Source of the DNA: Burkholderia sp. NRF60-BP8
GTDB taxonomy: Bacteria; Pseudomonadota; Gammaproteobacteria; Burkholderiales; Burkholderiaceae
Length of the DNA stretch: 64,000 bases
NCBI RefSeq assembly: GCF_001522585.2
Contig: NZ_CP013373.1
Span: forward strand, 1,426,001 to 1,490,000
Direction: 5' to 3'
Position numbers and translations under genes: made by a program. The notes below the pieces were generated by a model. That model was not told the DNA's origin and searched no databases. It saw only the letters and a program-made list of their open reading frames with translations. Shown piece by piece: positions 42,540 to 52,247 of this stretch (its first letter is position 1; every line of letters begins with the position of its first letter).

Positions 42540-43889
42540 ATGCACACCCTTCTGAAATCCTTCGCGTCCGCGCGATCGCTGATCCCCGCCGCGGCGGCGC
42601 TCGCGGTGGCCGGCACGCTCGCGGCGCTCGCCGGTTGCGACGCACGGCCCGGCACGAATGCGTCGGCCGCGTCCGTCGTCCCGGCGGCCCAGGCCGCTCC
42701 GGCCGTTCCGGCGGTCGCGCCGGCCGGCCAGCCGCAGACGCGCGCGCAGGTGTTCGAGGGCGTGAAGCAGATGACGGCGCTCGGCAAGCAGCTGTTCTTC
42801 GATCCGTCGCTGTCCGGCTCGGGCAAGCTCGCTTGCGCGTCGTGCCATAGCGCCGAGCATGCGTTCGGGCCGCCGAACGCGCTGTCGGTGCAGCTCGGCG
42901 GCGACGACATGCACCGTACCGGCTTTCGCGCGGTACCGTCGCTGAAGTACCTGCGCGGCATCCCGCCGTTCAGCGAGCACTTCCACGATTCGCCGGACGA
43001 AGGCGACGAAAGCATCGACGCGGGCCCGACCGGCGGGTTGACCTGGGACGGTCGCGTCGATACGCGCGATGCGCAGGCGCGCATTCCGCTCACGTCGCCG
43101 TTCGAGATGAGCAGTTCGCCCGCGCGGGTCGCGAAGGCGGTTCGCGCCGCACCGTATGCCGACGCGTTCCGCAAGGCGTTCGGCGACCAGGTTCTCGGCG
43201 ACGACCAGGCGACGTTCGATGCGGTGCTGCGCGCGCTCGACGCATTCCAGCAGCAGCCGGCGCTGTTCGATCCGTACACAAGCAAATACGACGCGTATCT
43301 GGCCGGCCGCGCAAAGCTCACGCCCGCCGAGTTGCACGGGCTGCAGTTGTTCAACGACGAGAAGAAGGGCAACTGCGCGAGCTGCCACGTCAGCCAGCGC
43401 ACGCTCGAAGGCGGCCCGCCGCAGTTCAGCGATTTCGGGCTGATCGCGATCGCGGTGCCGCGCAATCGCGCGCTGCCCGTCAATCGCGACCCGCGCTTTT
43501 ACGATCTCGGCGCATGCGGCCCCGAACGCACCGACCTGAAGGGCCGCGACGAATTCTGCGGATTGTTCCGCACGCCGTCGCTGCGCAACGTCGCGCTGCG
43601 CAAGACGTTCTTCCACAACGGCGTGTATCACTCGCTCGAGGAGGTGATGCGCTTCTACGTCGAACGCGACATCCATCCGGAGAAGTTCTACCCGGTCGTG
43701 CACGGCAAGGTGCAGATCTACGACGATTTGCCGAAGCGCTACTGGCCGAACATCAACCGCGAGCCGCCGTTCGACCGCAAGCGCGGCGAGCAGCCGGCGC
43801 TGAACGCGGCCGAGATCAAGGACGTGATCGCGTTCCTCGGCACGCTGACTGACGGATATCAGCAAACGGCCGCGCCGGCCAAGCCCTAG
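42540..43889 (+). CDS. Di-heme cytochrome c peroxidase / MauG-family protein
   Basis: This 449-residue protein has a lipoprotein-like signal (AGTLAALAGC) and an Ala/Pro-rich spacer. Two c-type heme sites are visible, C99-A-S-C-H103 and C279-A-S-C-H283, with FRTPSLRNVALRKTFFHNGVY near the C terminus as in bacterial di-heme peroxidases and MauG. It acts in the periplasm, reducing H2O2 or oxidising a protein partner. The ATG at 42540 starts the signal peptide; the frame extends to 42456 but runs through the regulatory repeats. It is divergent from the phosphoesterase. Confidence 0.9.
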   Translation: MHTLLKSFASARSLIPAAAALAVAGTLAALAGCDARPGTNASAASVVPAAQAAPAVPAVAPAGQPQTRAQVFEGVKQMTALGKQLFFDPSLSGSGKLACASCHSAEHAFGPPNALSVQLGGDDMHRTGFRAVPSLKYLRGIPPFSEHFHDSPDEGDESIDAGPTGGLTWDGRVDTRDAQARIPLTSPFEMSSSPARVAKAVRAAPYADAFRKAFGDQVLGDDQATFDAVLRALDAFQQQPALFDPYTSKYDAYLAGRAKLTPAELHGLQLFNDEKKGNCASCHVSQRTLEGGPPQFSDFGLIAIAVPRNRALPVNRDPRFYDLGACGPERTDLKGRDEFCGLFRTPSLRNVALRKTFFHNGVYHSLEEVMRFYVERDIHPEKFYPVVHGKVQIYDDLPKRYWPNINREPPFDRKRGEQPALNAAEIKDVIAFLGTLTDGYQQTAAPAKP

Positions 43890-44014
43890 AAGGCATTCAT
43901 TGCAGCACGCATGCTATGCTCGCTCGCTGACGGGCGTGGCGCGTGCCGGAGGGCCGGTTCCCGGTTCGCCGGCATGCGCCGCGCCGTTCGATCGAACATC
44001 CAAGGAGAAAAAAC

Positions 44015-44401
44015 ATGTCGATGCGTGCATCCCTTTCCGTCGTCACGCGCGTGCTGGCCGGCGCCGCGTGCGCAGCCGCGATGCTGCCCGCCCATGCGCA
44101 GAACAACCTGAACTTCCTGAACGACACGCCGATCAGCTATTTCAGCAAGGCCGACCGCGCGTCGCTCACGAAGGCGGTCGTGCAGGCGCGCGACGAAGGC
44201 AAGGACGGCGAAACCACGACGTGGCAGAGCAGCGGCCGCGGCACGCAGATCGACGCGAAGCTCACGCCGAACACGACCGAGACGGACGGCAAGACCTGCC
44301 GCGAAGTCGCGACCGAAATCACCGCGAAGGGCCAGACGATGACGCTCAAGCCCGTCTACTGCAAGACGGCCGCGGGCAAGTGGCAGTTGCAGAAGCGCTG
44401 A
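44015..44401 (+). CDS. Small secreted protein of unknown function
   Basis: This 128-residue protein has a clean signal peptide (residues 1-29, ending MLPAHAQ). The mature part contains two Cys (TCREVATE and PVYCKTAAGKWQL), probably a disulfide. AAGGAG lies upstream of the ATG. The mature sequence resembles the C-terminal domain of 17-kDa-antigen/RT0821-like surface proteins, but I do not rely on this. The Nudix gene follows after 11 bp. Confidence 0.75.
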   Translation: MSMRASLSVVTRVLAGAACAAAMLPAHAQNNLNFLNDTPISYFSKADRASLTKAVVQARDEGKDGETTTWQSSGRGTQIDAKLTPNTTETDGKTCREVATEITAKGQTMTLKPVYCKTAAGKWQLQKR

Positions 44402-44412
44402 GCCCGCGCGTG

Positions 44413-44883
44413 ATGAAGCGGGGCGGCGCGCCGCGCACGGTGTCGTGCGGCGTCGTGATTCTCGATGCGGCCGGCCGCGTGTTTCTCGCGCACGCGACGG
44501 ATACCACGCACTGGGATATTCCGAAGGGGCAGGGCGAACCAGGCGAGACGCCGGCCGATGCCGCGCTGCGCGAACTGCTGGAAGAAACCGGCATCGAGTT
44601 CGCGCCGGCACGGTTGCTCGATCTCGGCCGCTTCGCATACCGGCACGACAAGGATCTGCACCTGTTCGCGGTGCAGGTGGCCGAAGGCGAGATCGATCCC
44701 GAGCGCTGCACGTGTACGTCGCTGTTTCCAAGCCGCCGCGACGGCTCGATGATCCCCGAGATGGATGCGTACCGCTGGACCGTGCCGGGCGACATCGACA
44801 CCTATGCGAGCCGCAGTCTCGCGCGGTTGTTTCGCACGAAGCTGCCGCTGGCGGAGCTGCATCGGCGCTTGTCCGGCGCGTGA
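44413..44883 (+). CDS. Nudix hydrolase
   Basis: This 156-residue protein has an exact Nudix box G-x5-E-x7-RELLEETGI (starting at GQGEPGE, about residue 41), which binds the divalent metal and hydrolyses a nucleoside diphosphate-linked compound. TVSCGVVILDAAGRVFLAHA is the usual first strand region. The specific substrate cannot be told. It lies 11 bp after the small secreted protein gene and is followed by a strong bidirectional terminator. Confidence 0.9.
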   Translation: MKRGGAPRTVSCGVVILDAAGRVFLAHATDTTHWDIPKGQGEPGETPADAALRELLEETGIEFAPARLLDLGRFAYRHDKDLHLFAVQVAEGEIDPERCTCTSLFPSRRDGSMIPEMDAYRWTVPGDIDTYASRSLARLFRTKLPLAELHRRLSGA

Positions 44884-44935
44884 ACGGGCGCCGCGGCTTG
44901 CGCTGCCGCCCGCCGTCGTTCGGCGCACGCCCATG

Positions 44936-44964
44936 AAAAAACCGGCTCCAAGGCCGGTTTTTTT
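44936..44964. terminator. Bidirectional intrinsic terminator between Nudix and glnS
   Basis: CCGGC (44942-44946) pairs with GCCGG (44953-44957), flanked by A6 and T7 that extend the stem and serve as U-tract in either direction. The flanks CCATG and CATGG extend the symmetry further. It serves converging transcripts of the Nudix gene (+) and glnS (-). Confidence 0.85.
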
Positions 44965-45021
44965 CATGGGCAGGCAGCGGCGGCTTGCGAAGCCGCACGC
45001 TCGCCGCGCGGAGCAGGGCCG

Positions 45022-46731
45022 TCAGGCCGGCTTGCCCCAGCTGTCGCGCAGCCCGACGATCCGGTTGAACACCGGCTTGCCCGGCTTCGAATCGACACGG
45101 TCTGCAACGAAGTAGCCGTGGCGCTCGAACTGCAGGCGCGTTTCCGGCGCGACGTCGCCGTTGCCCGGCTCGAGGTACGCCTGCACGATCTTCTTCGAAT
45201 CGGGGTTCAGCGCGTCGAGGAAGTTCGCGCCGCCTGCGTCCGGATGCGGTTCCTTGAACAGGCGATCGTAGATCCGCACTTCGGCCGGCTGCGCGTGCTT
45301 CGCGCTGACCCAGTGGATGTTGCCCTTGACCTTGTACGTGTTCGCGCCTTCGGTGCCCGACTTGCTGTCCGGGAAGTAGTTGCAGTGCACGGCCGTCACG
45401 TTGCCGTCGGCGTCCTTGTCGAAGCCCGTGCATTCGATCACGTAGCCGTAGCGCAGGCGCACCTTGTTGCCCGGGAACAGGCGGAAATAGCCCTTCGGCG
45501 GATTCTCGACGAAATCCTCGCGCTCGATCCACAGTTCGCGCGAGATCGGGAACGTGCGCACGCCGCGGTCCGGATGATGCGGATGCACGGGCGCCGTGCA
45601 GGCTTCCTCGAGGTCTTCCGGATAGTTGTCGATCACGAGCTTCAGCGGATCGAGCACCGCGACCGTACGCGCGGCCTTTTCGTCGAGGTCGTCGCGCAGC
45701 GCGCCTTCGAAGATGCTCATGTCGATCCACGAATCGATCTTCGTCACGCCGATCCGCTCGCAGAACAGGCGGATGCTCTCCGGCGTGAAACCGCGGCGGC
45801 GAATGCCGACGATCGTCGGCATGCGCGGGTCGTCCCAGCCGTCGACGTGGCCTTCGGTGACGAGCTGCAGCAGCTTGCGCTTGCTGGTGATCGCGTAAGT
45901 CAGGTTCAGCCGCGAGAATTCGATCTGCTGCGGCAGCGGGCGCGTGAACACGCCGGCTTCCGCGAGTTCGTTCAGCACCCAGTCGTACAGCGGGCGGTGA
46001 TCCTCGAACTCGAGCGTGCACAGCGAATGCGTGATGCCTTCGAGCGCATCCGAGATGCAGTGCGTGTAGTCGTACATCGGATACACGCACCAGGCGTCGC
46101 CGGTGCGGTAGTGGTGCGCGTAGCGGATCCGGTAGATCACCGGGTCGCGCATGTTCATGTTCGGCGAAGCCATGTCGATCTTCGCGCGCAGCACGTGCTC
46201 GCCTTCCTTGAACTCGCCGGCCTTCATCCGGCGGAACAGGTCGAGGTTTTCCTCGGGCGAGCGGTCGCGGAACGGCGACGGCTTGCCGCCTTCGGTCAGC
46301 GAGCCGCGGTTCGCGCGCATTTCGTCGGCGCTCTGGCTGTCGACGTACGCCTTGCCGCGCTGGATCAGCAGCTCGGCGAATTCGTACAGCTTGTCGTAGT
46401 AGTCGCTCGCGAAATACTGATGATCGACCGCGTCCTTGCGCCAGTCGAAGCCGAGCCAGCGCACCGCGTCGACGATCGAGTCGACGTATTCGACGCTTTC
46501 CTTTTCCGGGTTCGTGTCGTCGAAGCGCAGGTGGCACACGCCGCCGTAGTCGCGCGCGACACTGAAGTTCAGGCAGATGCTCTTCGCGTGACCGATGTGC
46601 AGATAGCCGTTCGGCTCGGGCGGGAAGCGCGTCTCGACGCGGCCGCCCCATTTGCCGGTGCGGTTGTCGTCGTCGATGATGTTGCGGATGAAATTGGAAG
46701 CCGCGGGGGCGTCGTTGCGTTCGGTGCTCAT
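45022..46731 (-). CDS. glnS: Glutaminyl-tRNA synthetase
   Basis: This 569-residue class I synthetase is of GlnRS type. The HIGH motif is H45-I-G-H48 within [11 protein letters not shown], the KMSKS-equivalent is TSKRKLLQ, and the anticodon-binding beta-barrels fill the C-terminal part. It charges tRNA-Gln with glutamine in the cytosol. Length and motifs are normal for proteobacterial GlnRS. It is monocistronic, with a terminator after it. Confidence 0.98.
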   Translation of the reverse strand: MSTERNDAPAASNFIRNIIDDDNRTGKWGGRVETRFPPEPNGYLHIGHAKSICLNFSVARDYGGVCHLRFDDTNPEKESVEYVDSIVDAVRWLGFDWRKDAVDHQYFASDYYDKLYEFAELLIQRGKAYVDSQSADEMRANRGSLTEGGKPSPFRDRSPEENLDLFRRMKAGEFKEGEHVLRAKIDMASPNMNMRDPVIYRIRYAHHYRTGDAWCVYPMYDYTHCISDALEGITHSLCTLEFEDHRPLYDWVLNELAEAGVFTRPLPQQIEFSRLNLTYAITSKRKLLQLVTEGHVDGWDDPRMPTIVGIRRRGFTPESIRLFCERIGVTKIDSWIDMSIFEGALRDDLDEKAARTVAVLDPLKLVIDNYPEDLEEACTAPVHPHHPDRGVRTFPISRELWIEREDFVENPPKGYFRLFPGNKVRLRYGYVIECTGFDKDADGNVTAVHCNYFPDSKSGTEGANTYKVKGNIHWVSAKHAQPAEVRIYDRLFKEPHPDAGGANFLDALNPDSKKIVQAYLEPGNGDVAPETRLQFERHGYFVADRVDSKPGKPVFNRIVGLRDSWGKPA

Positions 46732-46894
46732 GCGGTTGGCGTCAGGGTTGTGTCGGCGCGTCGCGCCGGTTTAATCCTGTAATTCTACCTGACCGGGGTC
46801 CGTCCCGCGCGGCCTGCCGGTCGGGCGACGCGCGTTCGCGATGCGTACCGCAATATATCGAGTGTGTGTCGGCTGTAACACGACGTAAATCGGA

Positions 46895-46924
46895 TTGCCG
46901 GTGCCATTCGGCTTTTCCTATGAT
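46895..46924 (+). promoter_or_regulatory. Probable sigma-70 promoter of the small lipoprotein gene
   Basis: TTGCCG (46895-46900) and TATGAT (46919-46924) are separated by 18 bp, a near-consensus pair in a locally AT-richer gap, about 60 bp upstream of the lipoprotein start. Confidence 0.5.
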
Positions 46925-46985
46925 GGCGTTACCGATTCAATGCCGCCATTCGCGATTTTTGCGTGGCGGGAGGACGCCAATAATC

Positions 46986-47195
46986 ATGATGAAGAAGACC
47001 ACTTTTCTCGTTCGTACCGCGGTGATCGTCGCGGCCCTGTCGCAACTCGGCGCATGCGCGATGACGCATACGCAGCGCAATGCCGGTATCGGCGCGGCCG
47101 CAGGCGGCGCGCTCGGTTACCTGATCACGGGCGGGCCGGTCGGCACGGTCGCCGGGGCGGCGGCAGGCGGCCTGGTCGGCGCCGGCGTACGCTGA
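46986..47195 (+). CDS. Glycine-zipper (OsmB-like) lipoprotein
   Basis: This 69-residue protein has a lipobox LGAC (Cys near residue 24) and a Gly/Ala-rich glycine-zipper segment (GIGAAAGGALGYLITGG, then GTVAGAAAGGLVGAGV) that can insert in the membrane. Similar small lipoproteins are OsmB-like and stress-induced. Two adjacent ATGs at 46986 and 46989 are possible starts. It appears monocistronic. Confidence 0.88.
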   Translation: MMKKTTFLVRTAVIVAALSQLGACAMTHTQRNAGIGAAAGGALGYLITGGPVGTVAGAAAGGLVGAGVR

Positions 47196-47380
47196 TTCAC
47201 GCCGGCGCGTGCGGGCCTCGCCGGCTCGCGCGCTCGCCGGCCGGGCGTGATGCCGTTCCGTACGCGTAACGGCCCGCCCGCACACCCCTTCCGTTTTTCG
47301 ACAGGCAACATCAGGGAGGAACGGGTGTGCGACACTTCGTCGACGCCACATAACGACTTCATGCGCCGACGAATCCTCTC

Positions 47381-47929
47381 ATGAGCGACCCCCTCGTATT
47401 CGTGCTGCCGGGCTACGGCAACTCCGGCCCGTTCCACTGGCAAAGCCGCTGGGAGCGCGCCGACGCGCGTTTCGTGCGCGTCGCGATGCCCGACTGGGAG
47501 CGGGCATTCCGCAACGGCTGGTGTCTCGCGCTCGACCGGGCGGTCGAAGCCGCGCGCGGGCCGGTGCTGATCGCCGGCCATAGTCTCGGCACGCTGACCG
47601 CCGCATGGTGGGCGACCCGCTACGCGCGGCCGGCCGCGCTCGCGAAAGTGCGCGGCGCGCTGCTGGTCGCGCTGCCCGATCCCGCCGGGCCGGCGTTTCC
47701 GGCCGACGCGCACGGCTTCGGCCCGGTGCCGCACGAGCGGTTGCCGTTTCCGACCTGCGTCGTCGCAAGCAGCGACGATCCGTACGGTTCGCTCGCCTTC
47801 GCGCGCGGCTGCGCGAACGCGTGGGGCAGCACGTTCCACGACCTCGGCCCGCGCGGCCACATCAACGCCGACAGCGGGCTCGGCGACTGGCCGCAAGCGC
47901 GCGGCTGGCTCGATGCGCTCGCACGTTAG
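47381..47929 (+). CDS. RBBP9/YdeN-family alpha/beta hydrolase
   Basis: This 182-residue protein is a small serine hydrolase of the RBBP9/YdeN type. The opening VLPGYGNSGPFHWQSRWE is a family hallmark, the nucleophile elbow is GHSLG (in VLIAGHSLGTLTAAWW), and the catalytic His is in GPRGHINADSGLGDW near the C terminus. Biological substrate unknown. It starts 185 bp after the lipoprotein gene and converges with the CoA-transferase. Confidence 0.92.
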   Translation: MSDPLVFVLPGYGNSGPFHWQSRWERADARFVRVAMPDWERAFRNGWCLALDRAVEAARGPVLIAGHSLGTLTAAWWATRYARPAALAKVRGALLVALPDPAGPAFPADAHGFGPVPHERLPFPTCVVASSDDPYGSLAFARGCANAWGSTFHDLGPRGHINADSGLGDWPQARGWLDALAR

Positions 47930-48017
47930 TGCGTCTGCTCGTCGTGCGCGAGTCGCGGCCGTCTGATCCGATCGTCGTCATCCGGTGCGCCGCCGCGACG
48001 CCGTCACCCGAACCGCG

Positions 48018-49238
48018 TCAGATCGCCTGTTTCGCCTTCAACGCCGCGATCCGCTCGTCGTCGTAGCCGAGCATGTCGCGCAGCACGTCGTCCGTCTGCG
48101 CGCCGAGCAGCGGCGGGGCCGTGCGCGCGTCGGGCGGCGTCGCGCTCATCCGGATCGGGTTGCGCACGAGCTTTACCTCCGCGCCGCACGGGTGCGGCAG
48201 CGACACCTGCATCCCGCGCGCGACCACCTGCTCGTTGTCGAACACCTCGTCGAGATCGTTGATCGGCCCGCACGGCACGCCGGCCGCTTCGAGCGCGCCG
48301 ATCCAGTCGGCCTTGTCGCGCGCCTTCACCATCTCCGCGAGGATCGGCACCAGCGTGTCGCGATGGCGCACGCGCGACGGATTCGTCGCGAAGCGCTCGT
48401 CGTCGGCCAGCTCGGACCGCCCGCCGGCCTCGACGAACTTGCGGAACTGCCCGTCGTTGCCGACCGCGACGATGATCCAGCCGTCGCGCGTCTGGAACGT
48501 CTGGTACGGCACGATGTTCGGATGCGCGTTGCCCCAGCGCACCGGCGGCTTGCCGCTCGCGAGGAAGTTGGTGTTCATGTTCGCGAGCAGCGCGACCTGC
48601 ACGTCGAGCAGCGCCATGTCGATGTACTGACCTTCGCCCGTGCGGTCGCGGTGCGCGAGCGCGGCGAGCACGGCGATCGTCGAATAGAGGCCGGTCGCGA
48701 GATCGGCGATCGCGACGCCGGCCTTCTGCGGGCCGCCGCCCGGCTCGCCGTCGCGTTCGCCGGTGATGCTCATGAAGCCGCCGATGCCCTGCACGATGAA
48801 ATCGTAGCCCGCGCGATGCGCATACGGGCCGGTCTGGCCGAAGCCGGTGACCGAGCAGTAGACGAGATCCGGCTTCACCGCGCGCAGCGCGTCGTAGTCG
48901 AGCCCGTATTTCTTCAGCTGGCCGACCTTGTAGTTCTCGAGCACGACGTCGCTTTGCGCGGCGAGCTCGCGCACGATCTGCTGGCCCTCCGGCGTCGCGA
49001 TGTCGATCGTCACCGAGCGCTTGTTGCGATTCGCCGCGAGGTAGTACGCGGCCTCGGCGGTATCCGCGCCGTCCGCGTCCTTCAGGTACGGCGGGCCCCA
49101 GTGGCGCGTGTCGTCGCCGGCGCCCGGGCGCTCGACCTTGATCACGTCCGCGCCGAAATCGGCAAGGGTCTGCGCGCACCACGGGCCCGCGAGTACACGG
49201 GTGAGATCCAGCACGCGGATATGGCTCAGGGCACCCAT
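48018..49238 (-). CDS. CaiB/BaiF-family (class III) CoA-transferase
   Basis: This 406-residue protein is a family III CoA-transferase. It opens with IRVLDLTRVLAGPWCAQTLA and has the conserved NRNKRSVTIDI, SVTGFGQTGPYAHRAGYD and GEGQYIDMALLD, where the last contains the catalytic Asp. It transfers CoA between carboxylic acids in the cytosol. The ATG at 49238 is preferred (AGGAG 11 bp upstream); an earlier ATG at 49259 is possible. It is divergent from alaS and sits alone, so its acid substrate is not indicated. Confidence 0.93.
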   Translation of the reverse strand: MGALSHIRVLDLTRVLAGPWCAQTLADFGADVIKVERPGAGDDTRHWGPPYLKDADGADTAEAAYYLAANRNKRSVTIDIATPEGQQIVRELAAQSDVVLENYKVGQLKKYGLDYDALRAVKPDLVYCSVTGFGQTGPYAHRAGYDFIVQGIGGFMSITGERDGEPGGGPQKAGVAIADLATGLYSTIAVLAALAHRDRTGEGQYIDMALLDVQVALLANMNTNFLASGKPPVRWGNAHPNIVPYQTFQTRDGWIIVAVGNDGQFRKFVEAGGRSELADDERFATNPSRVRHRDTLVPILAEMVKARDKADWIGALEAAGVPCGPINDLDEVFDNEQVVARGMQVSLPHPCGAEVKLVRNPIRMSATPPDARTAPPLLGAQTDDVLRDMLGYDDERIAALKAKQAI

Positions 49239-49368
49239 CGTCGAAACGTCTCCTTTCATGGCTGGCCTGCCTTGCCGGGCACGGCCGATTGGCATGCCGA
49301 GCATCTTAAGGCGAATCGGCCGCGCCGGTGGCCCAGGCCGGTCGTCCGGCGCAGCGGGCCGCTGCCGC

Positions 49369-49395
49369 TTGGGCGGGCGGTCTGTATCGTATAAT
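49369..49395 (+). promoter_or_regulatory. Probable alaS promoter
   Basis: A perfect TATAAT (49390-49395) lies 86 bp before the alaS start, with a weak -35 TTGGGC at 49369-49374 (15-bp spacing). The AT-rich run stands out from the GC-rich surroundings. Confidence 0.5.
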
Positions 49396-49481
49396 CGATC
49401 GTTTCCGAATCCATGCCGCCGCGCGCCCCGCCTGGGGCGCCGGCGTTTGAAGCCGTCTTTGCCAGACTGTCCCCGCACGCC

Positions 49482-52106
49482 ATGAAAGCTGCCGAAATCC
49501 GCGAGAAATTCCTCAAATTCTTCGAATCGAAGGGCCACACGATCGTCCGCTCGTCGAGCCTCGTGCCCGGTAACGATCCCACGCTGATGTTCACGAACTC
49601 GGGCATGGTCCAGTTCAAGGACGTCTTCCTCGGCACGGACCCGCGCCCGTACTCGCGCGCCACCACCGCGCAGCGCAGTGTGCGCGCGGGCGGCAAGCAC
49701 AACGACCTCGAGAACGTCGGCTACACGGCGCGCCACCACACGTTCTTCGAGATGCTCGGCAATTTCTCGTTCGGCGACTACTTCAAGCACGACGCGATCA
49801 AGTTCGCGTGGGAGCTGCTGACCACGGTCTACCAGCTGCCGAAGGAAAAACTGTGGGTCACCGTCTACCAGGAAGACGACGAAGCGTACGACATCTGGGC
49901 GAAGGAAGTCGGCGTGCCGACCGAGCGGATCATCCGGATCGGTGACAACAAGGGCGCGCGCTACGCGTCGGACAACTTCTGGACGATGGGCGACACCGGC
50001 CCGTGCGGCCCGTGTACCGAGATCTTCTACGACCACGGCCCGGACGTGTGGGGCGGGCCGCCGGGGTCGCCCGAAGAAGACGGCGACCGCTACATCGAGA
50101 TCTGGAACCTCGTGTTCATGCAGTTCAACCGCGACGCGCAGGGCAACATGACGCGCCTGCCGAAGCAGTCGGTCGACACCGGCATGGGCCTCGAACGTCT
50201 CGCCGCGGTGCTGCAGCACGTGCACAGCAACTACGAGATCGACCTGTTCCAGAACCTGATCAAGGCCGCCGCGCGCGTGACCGAGATCAGCGACCTCACG
50301 AACAACTCGCTGAAGGTGATCGCCGATCACATCCGCGCGTGCTCGTTCCTGATCGTCGACGGCGTGATCCCCGGCAACGAAGGCCGCGGCTACGTGCTGC
50401 GCCGGATCGTGCGCCGCGCGATCCGCCACGGCTACAAGCTGGGCCGCAAGGGCGCGTTCTTCCACAAGCTGGTGGCCGACCTCGTCGCCGAGATGGGCAC
50501 GGCCTATCCGGAGCTGAAGGAAGCCGAACAGCGCGTGACCGACGTGCTGCGCCAGGAAGAGGAGCGCTTCTTCGAAACGATCGAGCACGGCATGTCGATC
50601 CTCGAGGCCGCGCTCGCCGACGTCGACGCGAAGGGCGGCAAGGTGCTCGACGGCGAACTCGCGTTCAAGCTGCACGACACGTACGGCTTCCCGCTGGATC
50701 TGACGGCCGACGTGTGCCGCGAGCGCGGGATGACGGTCGACGAGCCGGCATTCGACGACGCGATGGCGCGCCAGCGCGAGCAGGCGCGCGCGGCCGGCAA
50801 GTTCAAGGCGACGCAGGGCCTCGAATACTCGGGCGCGAAGACCACGTTCCACGGTTACGAGGAAATCGCGTTCGACGACGCGAAGGTCGTCGCGCTGTAC
50901 GTCGACGGTTCGGCCGTCAACGAAGTGAAGGCCGGCCAGGATGCGGTCGTCGTGCTCGATCACACGCCGTTCTACGCGGAATCGGGCGGCCAGGTCGGCG
51001 ACCAGGGCGTGCTCGCGAACGCATCGACGCGCTTCGCGGTGGCCGACACGCTGAAGGTGCAGGCCGACGTGATCGGCCACCACGGCACGCTGGAGCAGGG
51101 CACGCTCAAGGTCGGCGACGTGCTGCGCGCGGAAATCGACGCGCAGCGCCGCGCGCGCACGCAGCGCAACCACTCGGCCACGCACCTGATGCACAAGGCG
51201 CTGCGCGAAGTGCTCGGCGCGCACGTGCAGCAGAAGGGTTCGCTCGTCGACGCGGACAAGACCCGTTTCGACTTCGCGCACAACGCGCCGATGACCGACG
51301 ACGAGATCCGTCGCGTCGAGCAGATCGTCAACGCCGAAATCCTCGCGAACGCGCCGGGCATCGTGCGCGTGATGCCGTACGACGAAGCGGTGAAGGGCGG
51401 CGCGATGGCGCTGTTCGGCGAGAAGTACGGCGACGAAGTGCGCGTGCTCGACCTCGGCTTCTCGCGCGAACTGTGCGGCGGCACGCACGTGCACCGCACC
51501 GGCGACATCGGCCTGTTCAAGATCGTGATGGAAGGCGGCGTCGCGGCCGGCATCCGCCGCGTCGAGGCGATCACCGGCGACAACGCGGTGCGCTACGTGC
51601 AGGAGCTCGACGCGCGTGTGAACGAAGCGGCAGCGGCGCTGAAGGCGCAGCCGTCGGAACTCACGCAGCGCATCGCGCAGGTGCAGGACCAGGTGAAGTC
51701 GCTCGAGAAGGAACTGGGCGCGCTGAAGTCGAAGCTCGCGTCGAGCCAGGGCGACGAGCTCGCGCAGCAGGCCGTCGAAGTCGGCGGCGTGTACGTGCTG
51801 GCCGCGACGCTCGACGGCGCGGACGCGAAGACGCTGCGCGAAACGGTCGACAAGCTGAAGGACAAGCTGAAGAACGCGGCGATCGTGCTGGCGGCCGTCG
51901 AAGGCGGCAAGGTCAGCCTGATCGCGGGCGTCACGCCGGATGCGAGCAAGAAGGTCAAGGCCGGCGAGCTCGTGAACTTCGTCGCGCAGCAGGTCGGCGG
52001 CAAGGGCGGCGGCCGTCCGGACATGGCGCAGGCAGGCGGCACCGAGCCGGCGAACCTGCCGGGCGCGCTGGCCGGCGTGAAGGGCTGGGTCGAAGAACGG
52101 CTCTGA
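49482..52106 (+). CDS. alaS: Alanyl-tRNA synthetase
   Basis: This 874-residue class II synthetase has an N-terminal catalytic domain starting [19 protein letters not shown], an editing domain with zinc ligands H564-SAT-H568 and C665-GGT-H669, and a C-terminal coiled/glycine-rich C-Ala domain (about 710-874) with [15 protein letters not shown]. It charges and proofreads tRNA-Ala. The ATG at 49482 is chosen because the conserved protein begins there. The gene is monocistronic and followed by a strong hairpin. Confidence 0.98.
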   Translation: MKAAEIREKFLKFFESKGHTIVRSSSLVPGNDPTLMFTNSGMVQFKDVFLGTDPRPYSRATTAQRSVRAGGKHNDLENVGYTARHHTFFEMLGNFSFGDYFKHDAIKFAWELLTTVYQLPKEKLWVTVYQEDDEAYDIWAKEVGVPTERIIRIGDNKGARYASDNFWTMGDTGPCGPCTEIFYDHGPDVWGGPPGSPEEDGDRYIEIWNLVFMQFNRDAQGNMTRLPKQSVDTGMGLERLAAVLQHVHSNYEIDLFQNLIKAAARVTEISDLTNNSLKVIADHIRACSFLIVDGVIPGNEGRGYVLRRIVRRAIRHGYKLGRKGAFFHKLVADLVAEMGTAYPELKEAEQRVTDVLRQEEERFFETIEHGMSILEAALADVDAKGGKVLDGELAFKLHDTYGFPLDLTADVCRERGMTVDEPAFDDAMARQREQARAAGKFKATQGLEYSGAKTTFHGYEEIAFDDAKVVALYVDGSAVNEVKAGQDAVVVLDHTPFYAESGGQVGDQGVLANASTRFAVADTLKVQADVIGHHGTLEQGTLKVGDVLRAEIDAQRRARTQRNHSATHLMHKALREVLGAHVQQKGSLVDADKTRFDFAHNAPMTDDEIRRVEQIVNAEILANAPGIVRVMPYDEAVKGGAMALFGEKYGDEVRVLDLGFSRELCGGTHVHRTGDIGLFKIVMEGGVAAGIRRVEAITGDNAVRYVQELDARVNEAAAALKAQPSELTQRIAQVQDQVKSLEKELGALKSKLASSQGDELAQQAVEVGGVYVLAATLDGADAKTLRETVDKLKDKLKNAAIVLAAVEGGKVSLIAGVTPDASKKVKAGELVNFVAQQVGGKGGGRPDMAQAGGTEPANLPGALAGVKGWVEERL

Positions 52107-52156
52107 TCGTTGTACGACCGACGCGACGTCGTCGTACCGACGGCATCGCGTGAAGC

Positions 52157-52203
52157 GAAAAACGACCCGATCGGCAGCGGTGCCGGTCGGGTCGTTTCGT
52201 TTG
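52157..52203. terminator. Bidirectional terminator after alaS
   Basis: AAACGACCCGA (about 52160-52170) pairs with TCGGGTCGTTT (52187-52197) with an inner partly paired loop. A-rich and T-rich flanks allow use by both alaS (+) and the converging LysR gene (-). Confidence 0.7.
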
Positions 52204-52247
52204 TGCCGTACCGGCGCGTCGCTCGATGCGGCGACGCGCGAGCCCGG

